Shown: piece after piece, positions 14,931 through 23,960 of the stretch
Layout of the letters: every line of letters starts with the position of its first letter
Numbering within the stretch: position 1 is the stretch's first letter
Assembly: GCF_002250705.1 (NCBI RefSeq)
Contig: NZ_NMVP01000037.1
Location: 1 to 64,000 of the forward strand
Length of the DNA: 64,000 bases
From: Enemella evansiae
Lineage (GTDB): Bacteria; Actinomycetota; Actinomycetes; Propionibacteriales; Propionibacteriaceae
Direction of reading: 5' to 3'
Notes under the pieces: generated by a model
Databases searched by the model: none
Seen by the model: only the letters and a program-made list of their open reading frames with translations
What the model was told of the DNA's origin: nothing
Made by a program: the position numbers and the translations under genes

Positions 14931-15743
14931 TCACCGCGTCACATAGAACGCCACCGCGGAACTCGCGGCGACGTTCAGCGAGTCGACGCCGCCGGCCATC
15001 GGGATCCGCACCCGGGCATCCAGCTGGCGGTCCGTACCCGGGGTCATCCCGTGGCCCTCGGTACCGAACACCAGCGCCAACCGTTGGTGGTCCTGGGCAA
15101 CCAACTCGTCGAGGGTGATCGCACCATCCCCCAGCGTCATCCCGGCGACCACGAAACCGGCGTCCTTGAGCAGCCCGATCCCCCGCGGCCAGGGATCGAT
15201 CCGCGCCCACGGCACCTGGAAGACCGTGCCCATCGACACCTTGATCGACCGCCGGTACAGCGGATCGGCACACCGCGGCGTCACCAGCACCGCATCGACC
15301 CCGAGCGCCGCGGCGCTCCGAAAAACCGCGCCCACATTGGCGTGGTCGACCAGGTCTTCCAGCACGGCGATCCGCGACCGACCATCCGCGGCACGCCCCA
15401 ACAGGTCCGGCACCGTCCACCGCGTCGCCCGGTGCAGCGACGCCAGCGCCCCACGATGCACATGAAAACCGGTCACCTGCTCGGCCAGCTCCTCGGTAAC
15501 CAGATAGACCGGTACCTCCGGGTGGCGGTCGAGCACATCCGCCAACCCGGCCAGCCAGCGCTCGGCCAGCAGGAACGAGCGCGGCTGGTACCCGGCCTCC
15601 ACGGCCCGCCGGATCACCTTCTCGCCCTCGGCGATGAACAACCCCTGTTCGCTCTCCAGGTGGCGCCGCAGCGAGGTCTCGCGGAGGCGTACATAGTCGG
15701 CGAGCCGGTCGTCGGCGGGGTCGGTGATCGGAATCAGCACCAC
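14931..15743 (-). CDS. RNA 2'-O-methyltransferase, TrmH/SpoU family
   Basis: 270-residue SPOUT methyltransferase that methylates a ribose in rRNA or tRNA using S-adenosylmethionine. The N-terminal substrate-binding domain (about 1-110, with FIAEGEKVIRRAVEAG) is followed by the SPOUT domain with motif 1 VDHANVGAVFRSAAALGVDA (Asn and Arg catalytic positions), motif 2 LVFGTEGHGM and motif 3 IPMAGGVDSLNVAASSA. All are intact. The exact target nucleotide is not predictable. It begins 6 bases from the end of the TauE/SafE gene and is transcribed the same way. Confidence 0.9.
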   Translation of the reverse strand: MVLIPITDPADDRLADYVRLRETSLRRHLESEQGLFIAEGEKVIRRAVEAGYQPRSFLLAERWLAGLADVLDRHPEVPVYLVTEELAEQVTGFHVHRGALASLHRATRWTVPDLLGRAADGRSRIAVLEDLVDHANVGAVFRSAAALGVDAVLVTPRCADPLYRRSIKVSMGTVFQVPWARIDPWPRGIGLLKDAGFVVAGMTLGDGAITLDELVAQDHQRLALVFGTEGHGMTPGTDRQLDARVRIPMAGGVDSLNVAASSAVAFYVTR

Positions 15744-15749
15744 GGGAGG

Positions 15750-16529
15750 TTACTTCACCAGCTGGTTGATGATGGCGATCACGCCGATCACCACGATGAT
15801 CACCCGGTACGCCACCGCGGGCAGTCTGCGTCCCACCCGGGCGCCCAGCTGTCCGCCGATCACCGATCCGACGGCGAGCGCGCCGACGTAGGGCCAGGAC
15901 ACCGGTGCCACCAGGATGAACACGATCGCGGCGGTGAAGTTGATGATGCTCGCCAGCGCGTTCTTCAGCGCGTTCAGCCGCGGCCAGGACTCATCTGGCA
16001 TCGCCAGCGACAGGATCGCCATGTGCAACAGGCCCTGCGCGGCGCCGAAATAGCCGCCATAGGTCGAGCTGAGCGCGATCGCCGGCAGCGGCCACCACGG
16101 TTTCCGGGACGACGGCGGCCGGCCCTCGGCGGCCAACCGCCCGGCGCGGGCGGCCATCTTCTGGGTCAGCCAGGGCTGCAGCACGACCAGGATGCAGCCG
16201 ATAGCGATCAGGATCGGCACGATGGTGTCGAAGGCCGAGGACGGCAGCCAGAGCAGCAGCAACGCCCCGGCCAGCCCGCCGAGCAGCGCGAGCGGACCGA
16301 GCCGGATCAGCTCGTGCTTCAGCGCCTTCACCTCGGGCAGCATGCCGACGGTGCCGGAGATGCTGCCCGGCACCAGGCCGATGTTGTTGGTGGTGTTCGC
16401 CATCACCGGCGGCAGGCCGAGCGCCAGCAGGGTGGGGAAGGTGACCAGGCTGCCGGAGCCGACGACGGTGTTGATCATGCCCGCCCAGACGCCCGCGATG
16501 GCGGCCAGCAGCAGATCGACCCAGGTCAT
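15750..16529 (-). CDS. TauE/SafE-family (YfcA-like) membrane permease
   Basis: 259-residue protein with about eight hydrophobic segments, typical of the TauE/SafE family implicated in export of sulfite, sulfoacetate and related organosulfur anions. The conserved N-terminal GVWAGMINTVVGSGSLVTFP and internal STYGGYFGAAQGLLHM loops are clear. Start ATG 16529 overlaps the upstream small membrane protein in ATGA. The substrate is not determined by context. Confidence 0.88.
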   Translation of the reverse strand: MTWVDLLLAAIAGVWAGMINTVVGSGSLVTFPTLLALGLPPVMANTTNNIGLVPGSISGTVGMLPEVKALKHELIRLGPLALLGGLAGALLLLWLPSSAFDTIVPILIAIGCILVVLQPWLTQKMAARAGRLAAEGRPPSSRKPWWPLPAIALSSTYGGYFGAAQGLLHMAILSLAMPDESWPRLNALKNALASIINFTAAIVFILVAPVSWPYVGALAVGSVIGGQLGARVGRRLPAVAYRVIIVVIGVIAIINQLVK

Positions 16530-16798
16530 TGCCGCCGCCGGGCCGGCGCGGCGGGCCCGGCCGGCAGGCGGGACACCACCAGCACGCCGGTCAGCGCCGC
16601 GGCGGCACCGAATCCGGCCTGGTACCAGAACTGTGTCGGCGCCACCCAGGCGATCACCGCGGCCACCCCGGCACCCATCGCGCAGGCGGCGGCGTACCAG
16701 CGGCGCTCCAGCAGTTCCACCGCGAGACAGAGCAGCACCAGCGTCAGCCACCAGGACCAGGGATGGGCTCCCAGCCAGTCGGTGAGGTTCTTGTCCAC
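16526..16798 (-). CDS. Small membrane protein, NfeD-like
   Basis: About 90 residues with three hydrophobic segments (WWLTLVLLCLAVELLE, WYAAACAMGAGVAAVIAWV, GFGAAAALTGVLVV). The pattern, with VELLERRW after the first segment, recalls the membrane part of NfeD-like proteins without their OB domain. The start is placed at GTG 16798 (GGAG nearby); a GTG at 16831 would overlap the upstream ABC gene. Co-transcribed between the ABC ATPase and the TauE/SafE gene. Function unknown. Confidence 0.6.
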   Translation of the reverse strand: MDKNLTDWLGAHPWSWWLTLVLLCLAVELLERRWYAAACAMGAGVAAVIAWVAPTQFWYQAGFGAAAALTGVLVVSRLPAGPAAPARRRQ

Positions 16799-16809
16799 GA
16801 TCGCTCCGG

Positions 16810-17592
<783 letters not shown>

Positions 17593-17633
17593 GCGGGCAA
17601 ACCTATCAACGCCGGCCACGTATCTTTGTCGGG

Positions 17634-18344
17634 ATGGACACCCTTGCCGCGGTACGCCTGACCGCTCACCTGAACGCCCTGCGGCACACCCCGCTGAGCG
17701 CGGAGGTGGCGGCGCGCGCCGTGGTGGACGATGACGCGGCCCATCACGTCACCGACCCCGAGGGCCTGCTCGGGCTGGATCCCTTCCGGGCCAGCGAGCT
17801 GGACGAGGCGCTGCGGGCGGCGCTGCTGCTGGTGGACGCCGACTGGGTGCTGGTGCTGCCGCGGCCCGGAGCCACCGGCGCGCTGACCGGCCCGCCCGCG
17901 CTGAACGCGGCCGCAATCGAGGCCGGTGCGGTGGTGCTCTCGGCAACCGGTTCACATGCCTGGCTGCCCTATCGGGTCGGCCCGGCGATCCAGTGGCGGA
18001 TCGCCGCGGCCCGCCCGCCGCGACTCACGCTGACCGCGGCGGAGGCCGACCGGGCGCTGCGGGAGGTGGTGCTCGGCGCCGGCCGGGAGCTGGAGGAACT
18101 GGAGCTCGCACCCAGCGAACGCCCGGAGGTGACCGGGTTGAGTCTGCCCGCCGGCTATGGCTCGCGGTCGCAGCAGGCGGCCGCCCGGGCCTGGTTGCTG
18201 GTGCAGGCCACCGAGGCTGCCCTGGACGACGACGGCGGGGTGCTGCACTCCCATGCCGTGCAGGCGCGGGCCCGGACCCTGACCGAGGTGCGCCGGGCCG
18301 CGATCGATTCGCTGTGTGCGGCGGTGAGCTGGACCGGCCGCTGA
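17634..18344 (+). CDS. Uncharacterised actinobacterial protein
   Basis: 236-residue soluble protein that I do not recognise. Ala/Leu-rich, with no membrane segments, no signal peptide and only two Cys (one near the C-terminus, LCAAVSWTG). It is divergent from the ABC ATPase gene with 41 bases between them. Its last codons lie in the first copy of a 48-bp direct repeat that recurs after the MFS gene at 19921. Coding is supported by strong third-position GC bias and a complete frame. Confidence 0.7.
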   Translation: MDTLAAVRLTAHLNALRHTPLSAEVAARAVVDDDAAHHVTDPEGLLGLDPFRASELDEALRAALLLVDADWVLVLPRPGATGALTGPPALNAAAIEAGAVVLSATGSHAWLPYRVGPAIQWRIAAARPPRLTLTAAEADRALREVVLGAGRELEELELAPSERPEVTGLSLPAGYGSRSQQAAARAWLLVQATEAALDDDGGVLHSHAVQARARTLTEVRRAAIDSLCAAVSWTGR

Positions 18345-18364
18345 GGCGCCGGCCGGCCGAACAG
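18317..18364 (+). repeat. Direct repeat, copy 1 (left of ArsR-MFS cassette)
   Basis: The 21 bases from 18317 to 18337 are identical to 19921-19941. Similarity continues with one gap to CCGAACAG at 18357-18364. It overlaps the end of the unknown-protein gene. Confidence 0.85.
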
Positions 18365-18368
18365 GGCG

Positions 18369-18701
18369 TCAGCCCTTGACGCCGACCTCGGTCGCTCCGT
18401 GCGCCTCGACGTCGAGAACGCTGTCGAGCAGTCCCGGAAACCGATCGGTGAGCTCGTCGGCGCGCAGGCGGAGGAAGCAACGCGTGCCCTCCATCCGAGT
18501 GCGAGTGACACCGGCGGAGCGCAGCACCTTCAGGTGATGACTGAGCGTGGAGTTGGAGACCGGTGCGTCCAGCTCCCCCCACTGCCGCTCGGCACCGTCG
18601 GCGAGCAACCGCACGATGCCCATCCGCAGGGGGTCCGACAGCGCCGACAACACGGTGATCAGCGGAACCTCGGCGAGATCCGGGTGCTCAGCGTTGGCCA
18701 T
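18369..18701 (-). CDS. ArsR-family transcriptional regulator
   Basis: 110-residue winged-helix repressor: LSDPLRMGIVRLLADG, then SNSTLSHHLKVLRSAGVTRTR (split in the helix-turn) and the wing MEGTRCFLRLRADEL, all typical of ArsR/SmtB proteins. No CxC metal site is visible (a single Cys in the wing), so it may sense something other than arsenite-type metals. Divergent from an MFS exporter with an operator-like palindrome between; likely represses both. Confidence 0.9.
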   Translation of the reverse strand: MANAEHPDLAEVPLITVLSALSDPLRMGIVRLLADGAERQWGELDAPVSNSTLSHHLKVLRSAGVTRTRMEGTRCFLRLRADELTDRFPGLLDSVLDVEAHGATEVGVKG

Positions 18702-18728
18702 GACCCCATCTTTCCACTAACGTCCTTA

Positions 18729-18751
18729 TTCGATGTTCGACGAACAACGAA
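18729..18751. promoter_or_regulatory. ArsR operator-like inverted repeat
   Basis: TTCGATGTTCG (18729-18739) and CGAACAACGAA (18741-18751) form an 11-bp inverted repeat with one mismatch around a single central base, in the 66-base gap between the divergent arsR-type and MFS genes. Likely regulator binding site. Confidence 0.7.
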
Positions 18752-18767
18752 CAAAGGATTCGAAATC

Positions 18768-19931
18768 ATGCGCCACCCCACCTGGACCCTCGGCCTGTTC
18801 CTGGCCACCCTCGCCCTCGGCACCGATGAGTACGTGATCGCCGGCGTGCTGCCACAGATCAGCACCGACCTCGGCGTACCGGTCGGCGCCACCGGCCAAC
18901 TCGTCACCGCCTTCGCCCTGGCGTTCGCCCTCGGGGCGCCCGTCCTGGGCGTTCTTTTCGACCCACTGCCTCGCCGCCGCGTCCTGTTCGGCGGGCTCGC
19001 CGTCTTCGTGCTCGCCAATGCACTGGCCGCGGTCGCACCGGGTTACGGAACGCTGATGGCGTTGCGGATACTGGCCGGTCTCGCAGCCGCCGTCGTCTCC
19101 TCGACCGCGTTCGCGGCGGCGGCCCAGGGCGCACCCGAGGGCCAGGCGGGTCGTTATCTGTCGATGGTCACGGCGGGACTGACCACCGCACTCTTCACCG
19201 GGGTACCGGCCGGGGCCTGGGCCGGTGGTCACTGGGGCTGGCGCGCGACCTTCGTGCTGGTGGCGATCGTTGGCGCAGCGGCGGGATGCCTGCTGGCGCT
19301 CACCATGCCGCGGCTGCCGGGGTCGCCTCGGCTGGGGCTGGCGGCGCGACTCGCGCCGCTGCGCCGCCCTGCGGTGGTACGCCTGGTGCTGGCGGTATTC
19401 CTCTGCGGTGCGGGCGGGCTGATGTTCTACACCTATCTGGCACCGCTGCTGCTGCGCGCCGGGGCAGACGAGTCCGCGATTCCCTGGGTGCTCCTCGAGG
19501 TCGGCCTGGTCGGGGTACCGTCGGCGTTCTTCGGCGGCTGGCTGGCCGACCGATTCGGCGGCCGCTCAGCACGACTCGCAGTGATCGGCGGGCACGCCGT
19601 GGTCCTGGCCGGAATCGCTGTCCTGGTTGGGATCGCGAGCCCGCTGCCGGCCCTGCTCGTCGGGATCGGACTCTGGTCGGTGTTCGCCTGGGCGCTGAAT
19701 CCACCCCTGCAGGCCAGCACGATGGAAGCCGCCCCGGACGCGCCGATGACCGCGGTCTCGTTGAACATCAGCGGCCTCTATCTCGGCACCGCCGCGGCCG
19801 CCGCCCTCGGCGGTCTGCTCGCCGACGGACCGGGGGTCGGCTGGATCCCAGCAGCAGCCGCGGGCCTGCTCCTGCTGGCCTTCCTCAGCGCGAGCTTCCG
19901 TCCCGCACGGATGCATGCTGTGCGGCGGTGA
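18768..19931 (+). CDS. MFS transporter, DHA1/arabinose-efflux type
   Basis: 387-residue drug/sugar-efflux type permease with about twelve hydrophobic segments. The N-terminal TLALGTDEYVIAGVLPQIS is the usual first helix of the AraJ/YdhP/NepI-like group. Start ATG at 18768. The final residues are encoded by the second copy of the 48-bp direct repeat. Controlled by the divergent ArsR-type gene; the pair forms a self-contained efflux cassette of unknown substrate. Confidence 0.9.
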   Translation: MRHPTWTLGLFLATLALGTDEYVIAGVLPQISTDLGVPVGATGQLVTAFALAFALGAPVLGVLFDPLPRRRVLFGGLAVFVLANALAAVAPGYGTLMALRILAGLAAAVVSSTAFAAAAQGAPEGQAGRYLSMVTAGLTTALFTGVPAGAWAGGHWGWRATFVLVAIVGAAAGCLLALTMPRLPGSPRLGLAARLAPLRRPAVVRLVLAVFLCGAGGLMFYTYLAPLLLRAGADESAIPWVLLEVGLVGVPSAFFGGWLADRFGGRSARLAVIGGHAVVLAGIAVLVGIASPLPALLVGIGLWSVFAWALNPPLQASTMEAAPDAPMTAVSLNISGLYLGTAAAAALGGLLADGPGVGWIPAAAAGLLLLAFLSASFRPARMHAVRR

Positions 19932-19967
19932 GCTGGACCGGTCCTGAGATCTCGGCCGACCGAACAG
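19921..19967 (+). repeat. Direct repeat, copy 2 (right of ArsR-MFS cassette)
   Basis: Copy of 18317-18364: 21 identical bases at 19921-19941, then CTGAG, CGGCCG and CCGAACAG in the same order. It contains the stop codon of the MFS gene and leads into the LysR-like fragment. Confidence 0.85.
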
Positions 19968-20186
19968 CTGATCTGCACACTCGACCCGGATGCTCTGCGC
20001 GCGGTGGTCGCCGTCGCCTCCTTCGGCGGGGTCCGCCGCGCCGCCCAGGCCCTCGGCCTGTCCCAGCCGGCCGTCGCCGGTCAGTTGCGGCGCCTCGAAC
20101 AGGAGCTGGGATTTCCGATCGTTGCCAGACAGCGGATCGGCGCACCGGTCACGCGACGGCTCGCCGCCGCCCTGGCCGCGGCCTGA
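19968..20186 (+). pseudogene. LysR-type helix-turn-helix fragment
   Basis: The frame reads LDPDALRAVVAVASFGGVRR, then AAQALGLSQPAVAGQLRRLE and QELGFPIVAR, a near-perfect LysR-type DNA-binding domain, then stops about 20 residues later. There is no effector domain and no good start at the expected place; GTG 20004 would cut into the first helix. The upstream end coincides with the 48-bp direct repeat. It is either a truncated LysR gene or a helix-turn-helix-only protein; I favour truncation. Confidence 0.55.
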
Positions 20187-20189
20187 GGC

Positions 20190-20963
20190 TCAGGCACCCA
20201 TCGCGTGCAGGCCGCCGTCGACGTGCACGATCTCCCCGGTGGTGGCCGGGAACCAGTCGCTGAGCAGGGCGACCACGGCGCGGGCGGTCGGCTCGTTGCT
20301 CTTGGGATCCCAGCCGAGCGGGGCCCGCTCACCCCAGATGTCGTTGAACTCGTTCGCCCCCGGGATCGCCTTCTTGGCAAGGGTTTCCAGCGGCCCGGCC
20401 GCGACCAGGTTGGAGCGTACGCCCTCCGCCCCCAGGTAGCGGGCGAGGTAGCGGTTGGTGGATTCCAGCGCGGCCTTGGCCACCCCCATCCAGTCGTACG
20501 CCGGCCAGGAGACGGTGGCGTCGAAGGTCAACCCGACCACCGAGGCCTGCTCGCCGTAGAGAGGCTTGCAGGCCATCGCGAGCGACATCAGCGAGTACGC
20601 CGACACCTCGACCGCGGCGGCGACGTCGGCGGCCGGGGTGCTCAGGAACTTGCCCCCCAGGGCGGTCTCCGGGTTGGCGAAGGCGATCGAGTGCACCACA
20701 CCGTCGAGCCGCTCGAATCCCTCTGCGCGCAGGGATCCCGGCAGCCGCTTCAGGTGCTCCTCGTCGGTGACGTCGAGCTCGAGCAGCGCCGGTACCGGGT
20801 CGAGCTTCTGGATCACCCGACGGGTCAGGCTCATCGCCCTGCCGAAGTTGGAGACCGCGACCGTCGCCCCCTCGGCCTGCGCGATCCGTGCGACCTCGTA
20901 ACCGATCGAGGTGTTGTGGGTGACGCCCGCCACCAGAATGTTCTTGCCCTCGAGAATTCCCAT
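20190..20963 (-). CDS. fabI: Enoyl-[acyl-carrier-protein] reductase (NADH), FabI/InhA
   Basis: Last reductive step of fatty-acid chain elongation. 257 residues. Divergent SDR-type N-terminus (LVAGVTHNTSIGYEVAR) and the enoyl-reductase motif Y156-x2-M159-x3-K163 in AYDWMGVAKAALE; InhA has the same spacing. The C-terminus IVHVDGGLHAMGA is normal. Start ATG 20963, 35 bases downstream of fabG. The fabG-fabI order mirrors mabA-inhA of mycobacteria. Confidence 0.95.
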   Translation of the reverse strand: MGILEGKNILVAGVTHNTSIGYEVARIAQAEGATVAVSNFGRAMSLTRRVIQKLDPVPALLELDVTDEEHLKRLPGSLRAEGFERLDGVVHSIAFANPETALGGKFLSTPAADVAAAVEVSAYSLMSLAMACKPLYGEQASVVGLTFDATVSWPAYDWMGVAKAALESTNRYLARYLGAEGVRSNLVAAGPLETLAKKAIPGANEFNDIWGERAPLGWDPKSNEPTARAVVALLSDWFPATTGEIVHVDGGLHAMGA

Positions 20964-20998
20964 GTCTGCTTGCCTTTCTGCCGATCCGCCGGTGGTCC

Positions 20999-21751
20999 TC
21001 AGTGCCCCATGCCGAGGCCGCCGTCGACGGGGATCACCGCACCGGTGATGTAACCCGCGGAGTCGGAGGCCAGGAACTCGATGGTGGCGGCGATGTCGTC
21101 GACCTGGCCGAGCCGACCGAGCGGGATCTGCTGCTGGTAGGCCTTGACCTGGTCCTCGGACAGCGCCGCGGTCATGTCGGTCTCGATGAAGCCGGGGGCG
21201 ATCACATTCGCGGTGATGTTGCGGGAGCCGAGCTCGCGGGCGATCGAGCGGGCCATCCCGACCAGCCCGGCCTTGGAGGCGGCGTAGTTGACCTGGCCCG
21301 CGGAGCCGAGCAGTCCGACCACCGAGGAGATGAAGATGATCCGGCCGAACCGGTTCCGGGTCATCGGCCGCGCCGCCCGCCGCGCGACCCGGAAGCTGCC
21401 GCCGAGGTTGGTGTCGATGACCTTGTCCCAGTCCTCGTCCTTGATGCGCATCATCAGGTTGTCGGCGGTCACCCCGGCGTTCGCGACCAGCACCTCGACG
21501 GGCCCGTTGGTCTCCTCGACCTGCTTGAACGCCGCCTCGACCTGCTCGGGGTCGGTGACATCGCACTGCACACCGAGCACCCCGTCGGGGACCTCACCGC
21601 TGCGATAGGTGGCGGCGACCTTGTGGCCGGCAGCCGCCAGTCGTTCGGCGATCGCCCGGCCGATGCCCTTGTTGCCGCCGGTCACCAGCACCGAACGCGA
21701 AGGCGCCTGGGGGCGTACGGATTCCGAGGCGGATTCTGGCTGCGCAGTCAT
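20999..21751 (-). CDS. fabG: 3-oxoacyl-[acyl-carrier-protein] reductase FabG
   Basis: NADPH-dependent reductase of fatty-acid synthesis. 250 residues from ATG 21751. TGGNKGIG (24-31), NAG (91-93), catalytic S142/S143, Y156 and K160 (YAASK) and the terminal GAVIPVDGGLGMGH are all intact. A short Pro/Ser-rich N-terminal extension is present, as in MabA. First gene of the pair with fabI. Divergent from the DUF3099 gene. Confidence 0.95.
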   Translation of the reverse strand: MTAQPESASESVRPQAPSRSVLVTGGNKGIGRAIAERLAAAGHKVAATYRSGEVPDGVLGVQCDVTDPEQVEAAFKQVEETNGPVEVLVANAGVTADNLMMRIKDEDWDKVIDTNLGGSFRVARRAARPMTRNRFGRIIFISSVVGLLGSAGQVNYAASKAGLVGMARSIARELGSRNITANVIAPGFIETDMTAALSEDQVKAYQQQIPLGRLGQVDDIAATIEFLASDSAGYITGAVIPVDGGLGMGH

Positions 21752-21813
21752 GCGCCCAACCCTGCCACAGATCGGAATGCGCGCGGCGGAAGGCCCCAGC
21801 GTATGCTGGCGCG

Positions 21814-22191
21814 ATGGCAACTGCAGGAGCCGGCAACGGCGCGACGCGAGTGGGCCCGCACGGCGGTCGGTCCCGGGGCGCCCAGGCGGTGATCACCAGC
21901 GTGCGTCCGGGCCGGTCCTCGGATCTGTCGGCCCGGGAGCGTCGCTACCTGCTCACCATGGGAATCCGCGTCGCCTGCTTCATCGGGATGATCTTCATCG
22001 GCGGTGTGGGGCGCTGGGTGCTGCTGGTCGGGGCGGCGTTCCTGCCCGCGATCGCGGTGATGCTGGCCAACGTCATCGACAAGCGCGGTGAGGGCAGTCG
22101 CGCAGCCCCGCTGCCGGACACCGATCGTCCCGCGCTGCCCGAACGCTCCACCGAGGTCGTACCGGGCGAAGTGGTGGACGACGACCGCTGA
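21814..22191 (+). CDS. DUF3099-family membrane protein
   Basis: 125-residue protein. A hydrophilic N-terminus with ITSVRPGRSSDLSARERRYL is followed by two hydrophobic segments (GIRVACFIGMIFIGG and WVLLVGAAFLPAIAVMLAN) and a charged tail. This matches the DUF3099 layout, an actinobacterial family of unknown role. Divergent from fabG. The stop codon abuts a palindromic repeat. Confidence 0.82.
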   Translation: MATAGAGNGATRVGPHGGRSRGAQAVITSVRPGRSSDLSARERRYLLTMGIRVACFIGMIFIGGVGRWVLLVGAAFLPAIAVMLANVIDKRGEGSRAAPLPDTDRPALPERSTEVVPGEVVDDDR

Positions 22192-22225
22192 CCCTTCGAC
22201 TCGTCGCTGCGCTCCTCGCTCAGGG
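22192..22225. repeat. Palindromic intergenic repeat, second type
   Basis: CCCTTCGACTCG ... CTCAGGG: the ends CCCT and AGGG pair and the interior is imperfectly symmetrical around CGCTGCGC. It lies in the 47-base gap between the convergent DUF3099 and AAA+ genes and may act as a terminator. A related sequence is at 51242-51285. Confidence 0.6.
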
Positions 22226-22238
22226 AACGTGCCGGGGG

Positions 22239-23564
22239 TCATTCGTCGCGGCGCAGCAGTTCCGGCGGAAACTCCTCGGGGACCTCGCCACGCTTCTCGG
22301 CCCGCTCGGCCAGCCACTGCGTGCGGTTGGCGACCATCACCTTCGGCGCGACCAGGTCGACCTCGGCCCGGGTACGGGCCTGCGGATAGTGCCGCAGCGC
22401 GAACTCCCGCATCGCCGGCATGGTCAGCTCGACGGTGCCGTACGCCGGGTCGAAGATCTCACCGCGGGTCATCAGCGCCTCACGGAAGGAGCTCACCTCC
22501 CCCACCCGACGCCCCAGCACCGCGGCCACCTCACCGGAACCGGCGCGCCCCTCGCAGACCGCGAGTGCGGTGAGGTATTCCCGCTGCCGGTCGCTGAGCC
22601 GATTCCAGCGCGGCGCCAGGTACTGCTCGGCGATGAACAGTTCCGCGTCCCCGGTGGCGTCGGCGACATCGGTACCGGTGACCGGTGCGGTGCCGGCGCC
22701 GCGCTGCCAGGCCAGGTCGGCGTACGCCTGCAGATGCGCGGGATAGCGCATCGTCCGTTTCAGCACGAGCTCCACCGCCTCGGGTTCCCAGCCGGACCCG
22801 ATCCGCAGTGCGGGTTTGATCAGCGCGTCCCGCGCGGCGTCCGCGTCGAGATGCGCCGGCAGGTGGTGGAAGCGGAAGAGCCGTTCGGGATTGGTGATCA
22901 GCGGATGGTCCGCATCCGGGCCGACCATCCGGTCCCGCAGGTTCGGCAGCCCGGCGCCGACGAACAGGATCGGCGCCTGATCGAGATGCTGATTGAGGTG
23001 GTTGAGTACGCCGCCGAGGGTGCGCAGGTCGTCGGGCCGCGACATCTGCAGTTCGTCGACCATCAGCACCAGGCCACCACCGGCGTGGTCACGCAGTGCG
23101 GTCGCCAGGTCGGCCAGCACCTCGGCGACGGCCGCCGGGTGCACCTGATCCGGATCGGGCGGCGTACGCCCGGCGAAGTCGACCTGGGCCTTGATCCCGA
23201 CCGGCCCCTGGGCGGAGACCGCGGTGATCCGGCCGAGTGCCTTGGCGGCCCGACCCCAGGCCCCGATCCCCTTCTCCGCGCGGGTGCTGGCGCTCACCTG
23301 GATCGCCCGGACCAGCGCCGAGGACTGGTCGCCCTGCAGTGCCAGCACCTCGAAGTGGTGGGCGCGCGCGTCGTCGGCCATCCGGCGCAGCAGCACCGAC
23401 TTGCCGACCCCGCGCAGCCCGGTCCAGACGCGGTCCCCGCCGGCGAACCTCCCGACCACCCGGGCATCGTTGAGGGCGAGCCGCCAGCCGCGCAGCTCGT
23501 CATCGCGGCCGGCCAGTTCGGGCGGCATCAGCCCCGCCCCGGAGCGATACAGCTGGGTTCGCAT
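22239..23564 (-). CDS. AAA+ ATPase with C-terminal winged helix (Orc1/Cdc6-like architecture)
   Basis: 441-residue ATPase. Walker A is TGLRGVGKS (residue 49 onward), Walker B is LVLMVDELQ (about 164-172). A predicted winged-helix region follows (about 330-400: LSDRQREYLTALAVCEG, GEVAAVLGRRVGEVSS). Single-gene AAA+ proteins of this shape are common in actinobacteria and often act as STAND-like or mobile-element-linked regulators. Starts GTG 23567 or ATG 23564. No obvious partner gene. Two direct repeats lie immediately upstream. Confidence 0.75.
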   Translation of the reverse strand: MRTQLYRSGAGLMPPELAGRDDELRGWRLALNDARVVGRFAGGDRVWTGLRGVGKSVLLRRMADDARAHHFEVLALQGDQSSALVRAIQVSASTRAEKGIGAWGRAAKALGRITAVSAQGPVGIKAQVDFAGRTPPDPDQVHPAAVAEVLADLATALRDHAGGGLVLMVDELQMSRPDDLRTLGGVLNHLNQHLDQAPILFVGAGLPNLRDRMVGPDADHPLITNPERLFRFHHLPAHLDADAARDALIKPALRIGSGWEPEAVELVLKRTMRYPAHLQAYADLAWQRGAGTAPVTGTDVADATGDAELFIAEQYLAPRWNRLSDRQREYLTALAVCEGRAGSGEVAAVLGRRVGEVSSFREALMTRGEIFDPAYGTVELTMPAMREFALRHYPQARTRAEVDLVAPKVMVANRTQWLAERAEKRGEVPEEFPPELLRRDE

Positions 23565-23580
23565 CACACCACCAATCGCC

Positions 23581-23606
23581 TTATAACTCTGCCCAAGTTA
23601 TAACTC
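23581..23606. promoter_or_regulatory. Direct repeats in a divergent promoter
   Basis: TTATAACTC occurs at 23581-23589 and 23598-23606, 17 bp apart, in the 78 bases between the AAA+ gene and the monooxygenase-like gene. The GTTATAAC core is itself palindromic. It stands out as AT-rich, and is a promoter element, an operator or both. Confidence 0.5.
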
Positions 23607-23645
23607 ATTCGGTGGGGTTGTCACCCATCTCGATAGCGTGCCGCC

Positions 23646-23960
23646 ATGACCACCCCGCGGACCGACTGCCTGGAATCGGTGATCCTGCCGGTACGCCCCG
23701 GACGGGAGACCGAGTTCGAGCGGGCGTTCGCCGAGGCGGTGCCGATCATCGAACGCCAGCGGGGTTTCCGGACGCTGCGCCTGTCGCGCTGCGTCGAGCG
23801 GCCGAACGAGTATCTGCTGCAGGTCGAGTGGGATCGGCTCACCGATCACACGGTCGGCTTCCGGGAGTCCGCGGACTACCAGCTCTGGCGCGCGGCACTG
23901 CACCACTTCTACGATCCGGTGCCCGCCGTCGACCACTTCACCGAACTCATCCGCCGATAG
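23646..23960 (+). CDS. Antibiotic biosynthesis monooxygenase (ABM)-fold protein
   Basis: 104-residue dimeric alpha/beta-barrel type protein: LESVILPVRPGRETEFERAF, then FRTLRLSRCVERPNEYLLQV and EWDRLTDHTVGFRESADYQL are the standard ABM elements. Such proteins include heme-degrading and quinone-type monooxygenases as well as many of unknown function. Its last 14 bases overlap the end of convergent moaA. Divergent from the AAA+ gene. Confidence 0.8.
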   Translation: MTTPRTDCLESVILPVRPGRETEFERAFAEAVPIIERQRGFRTLRLSRCVERPNEYLLQVEWDRLTDHTVGFRESADYQLWRAALHHFYDPVPAVDHFTELIRR

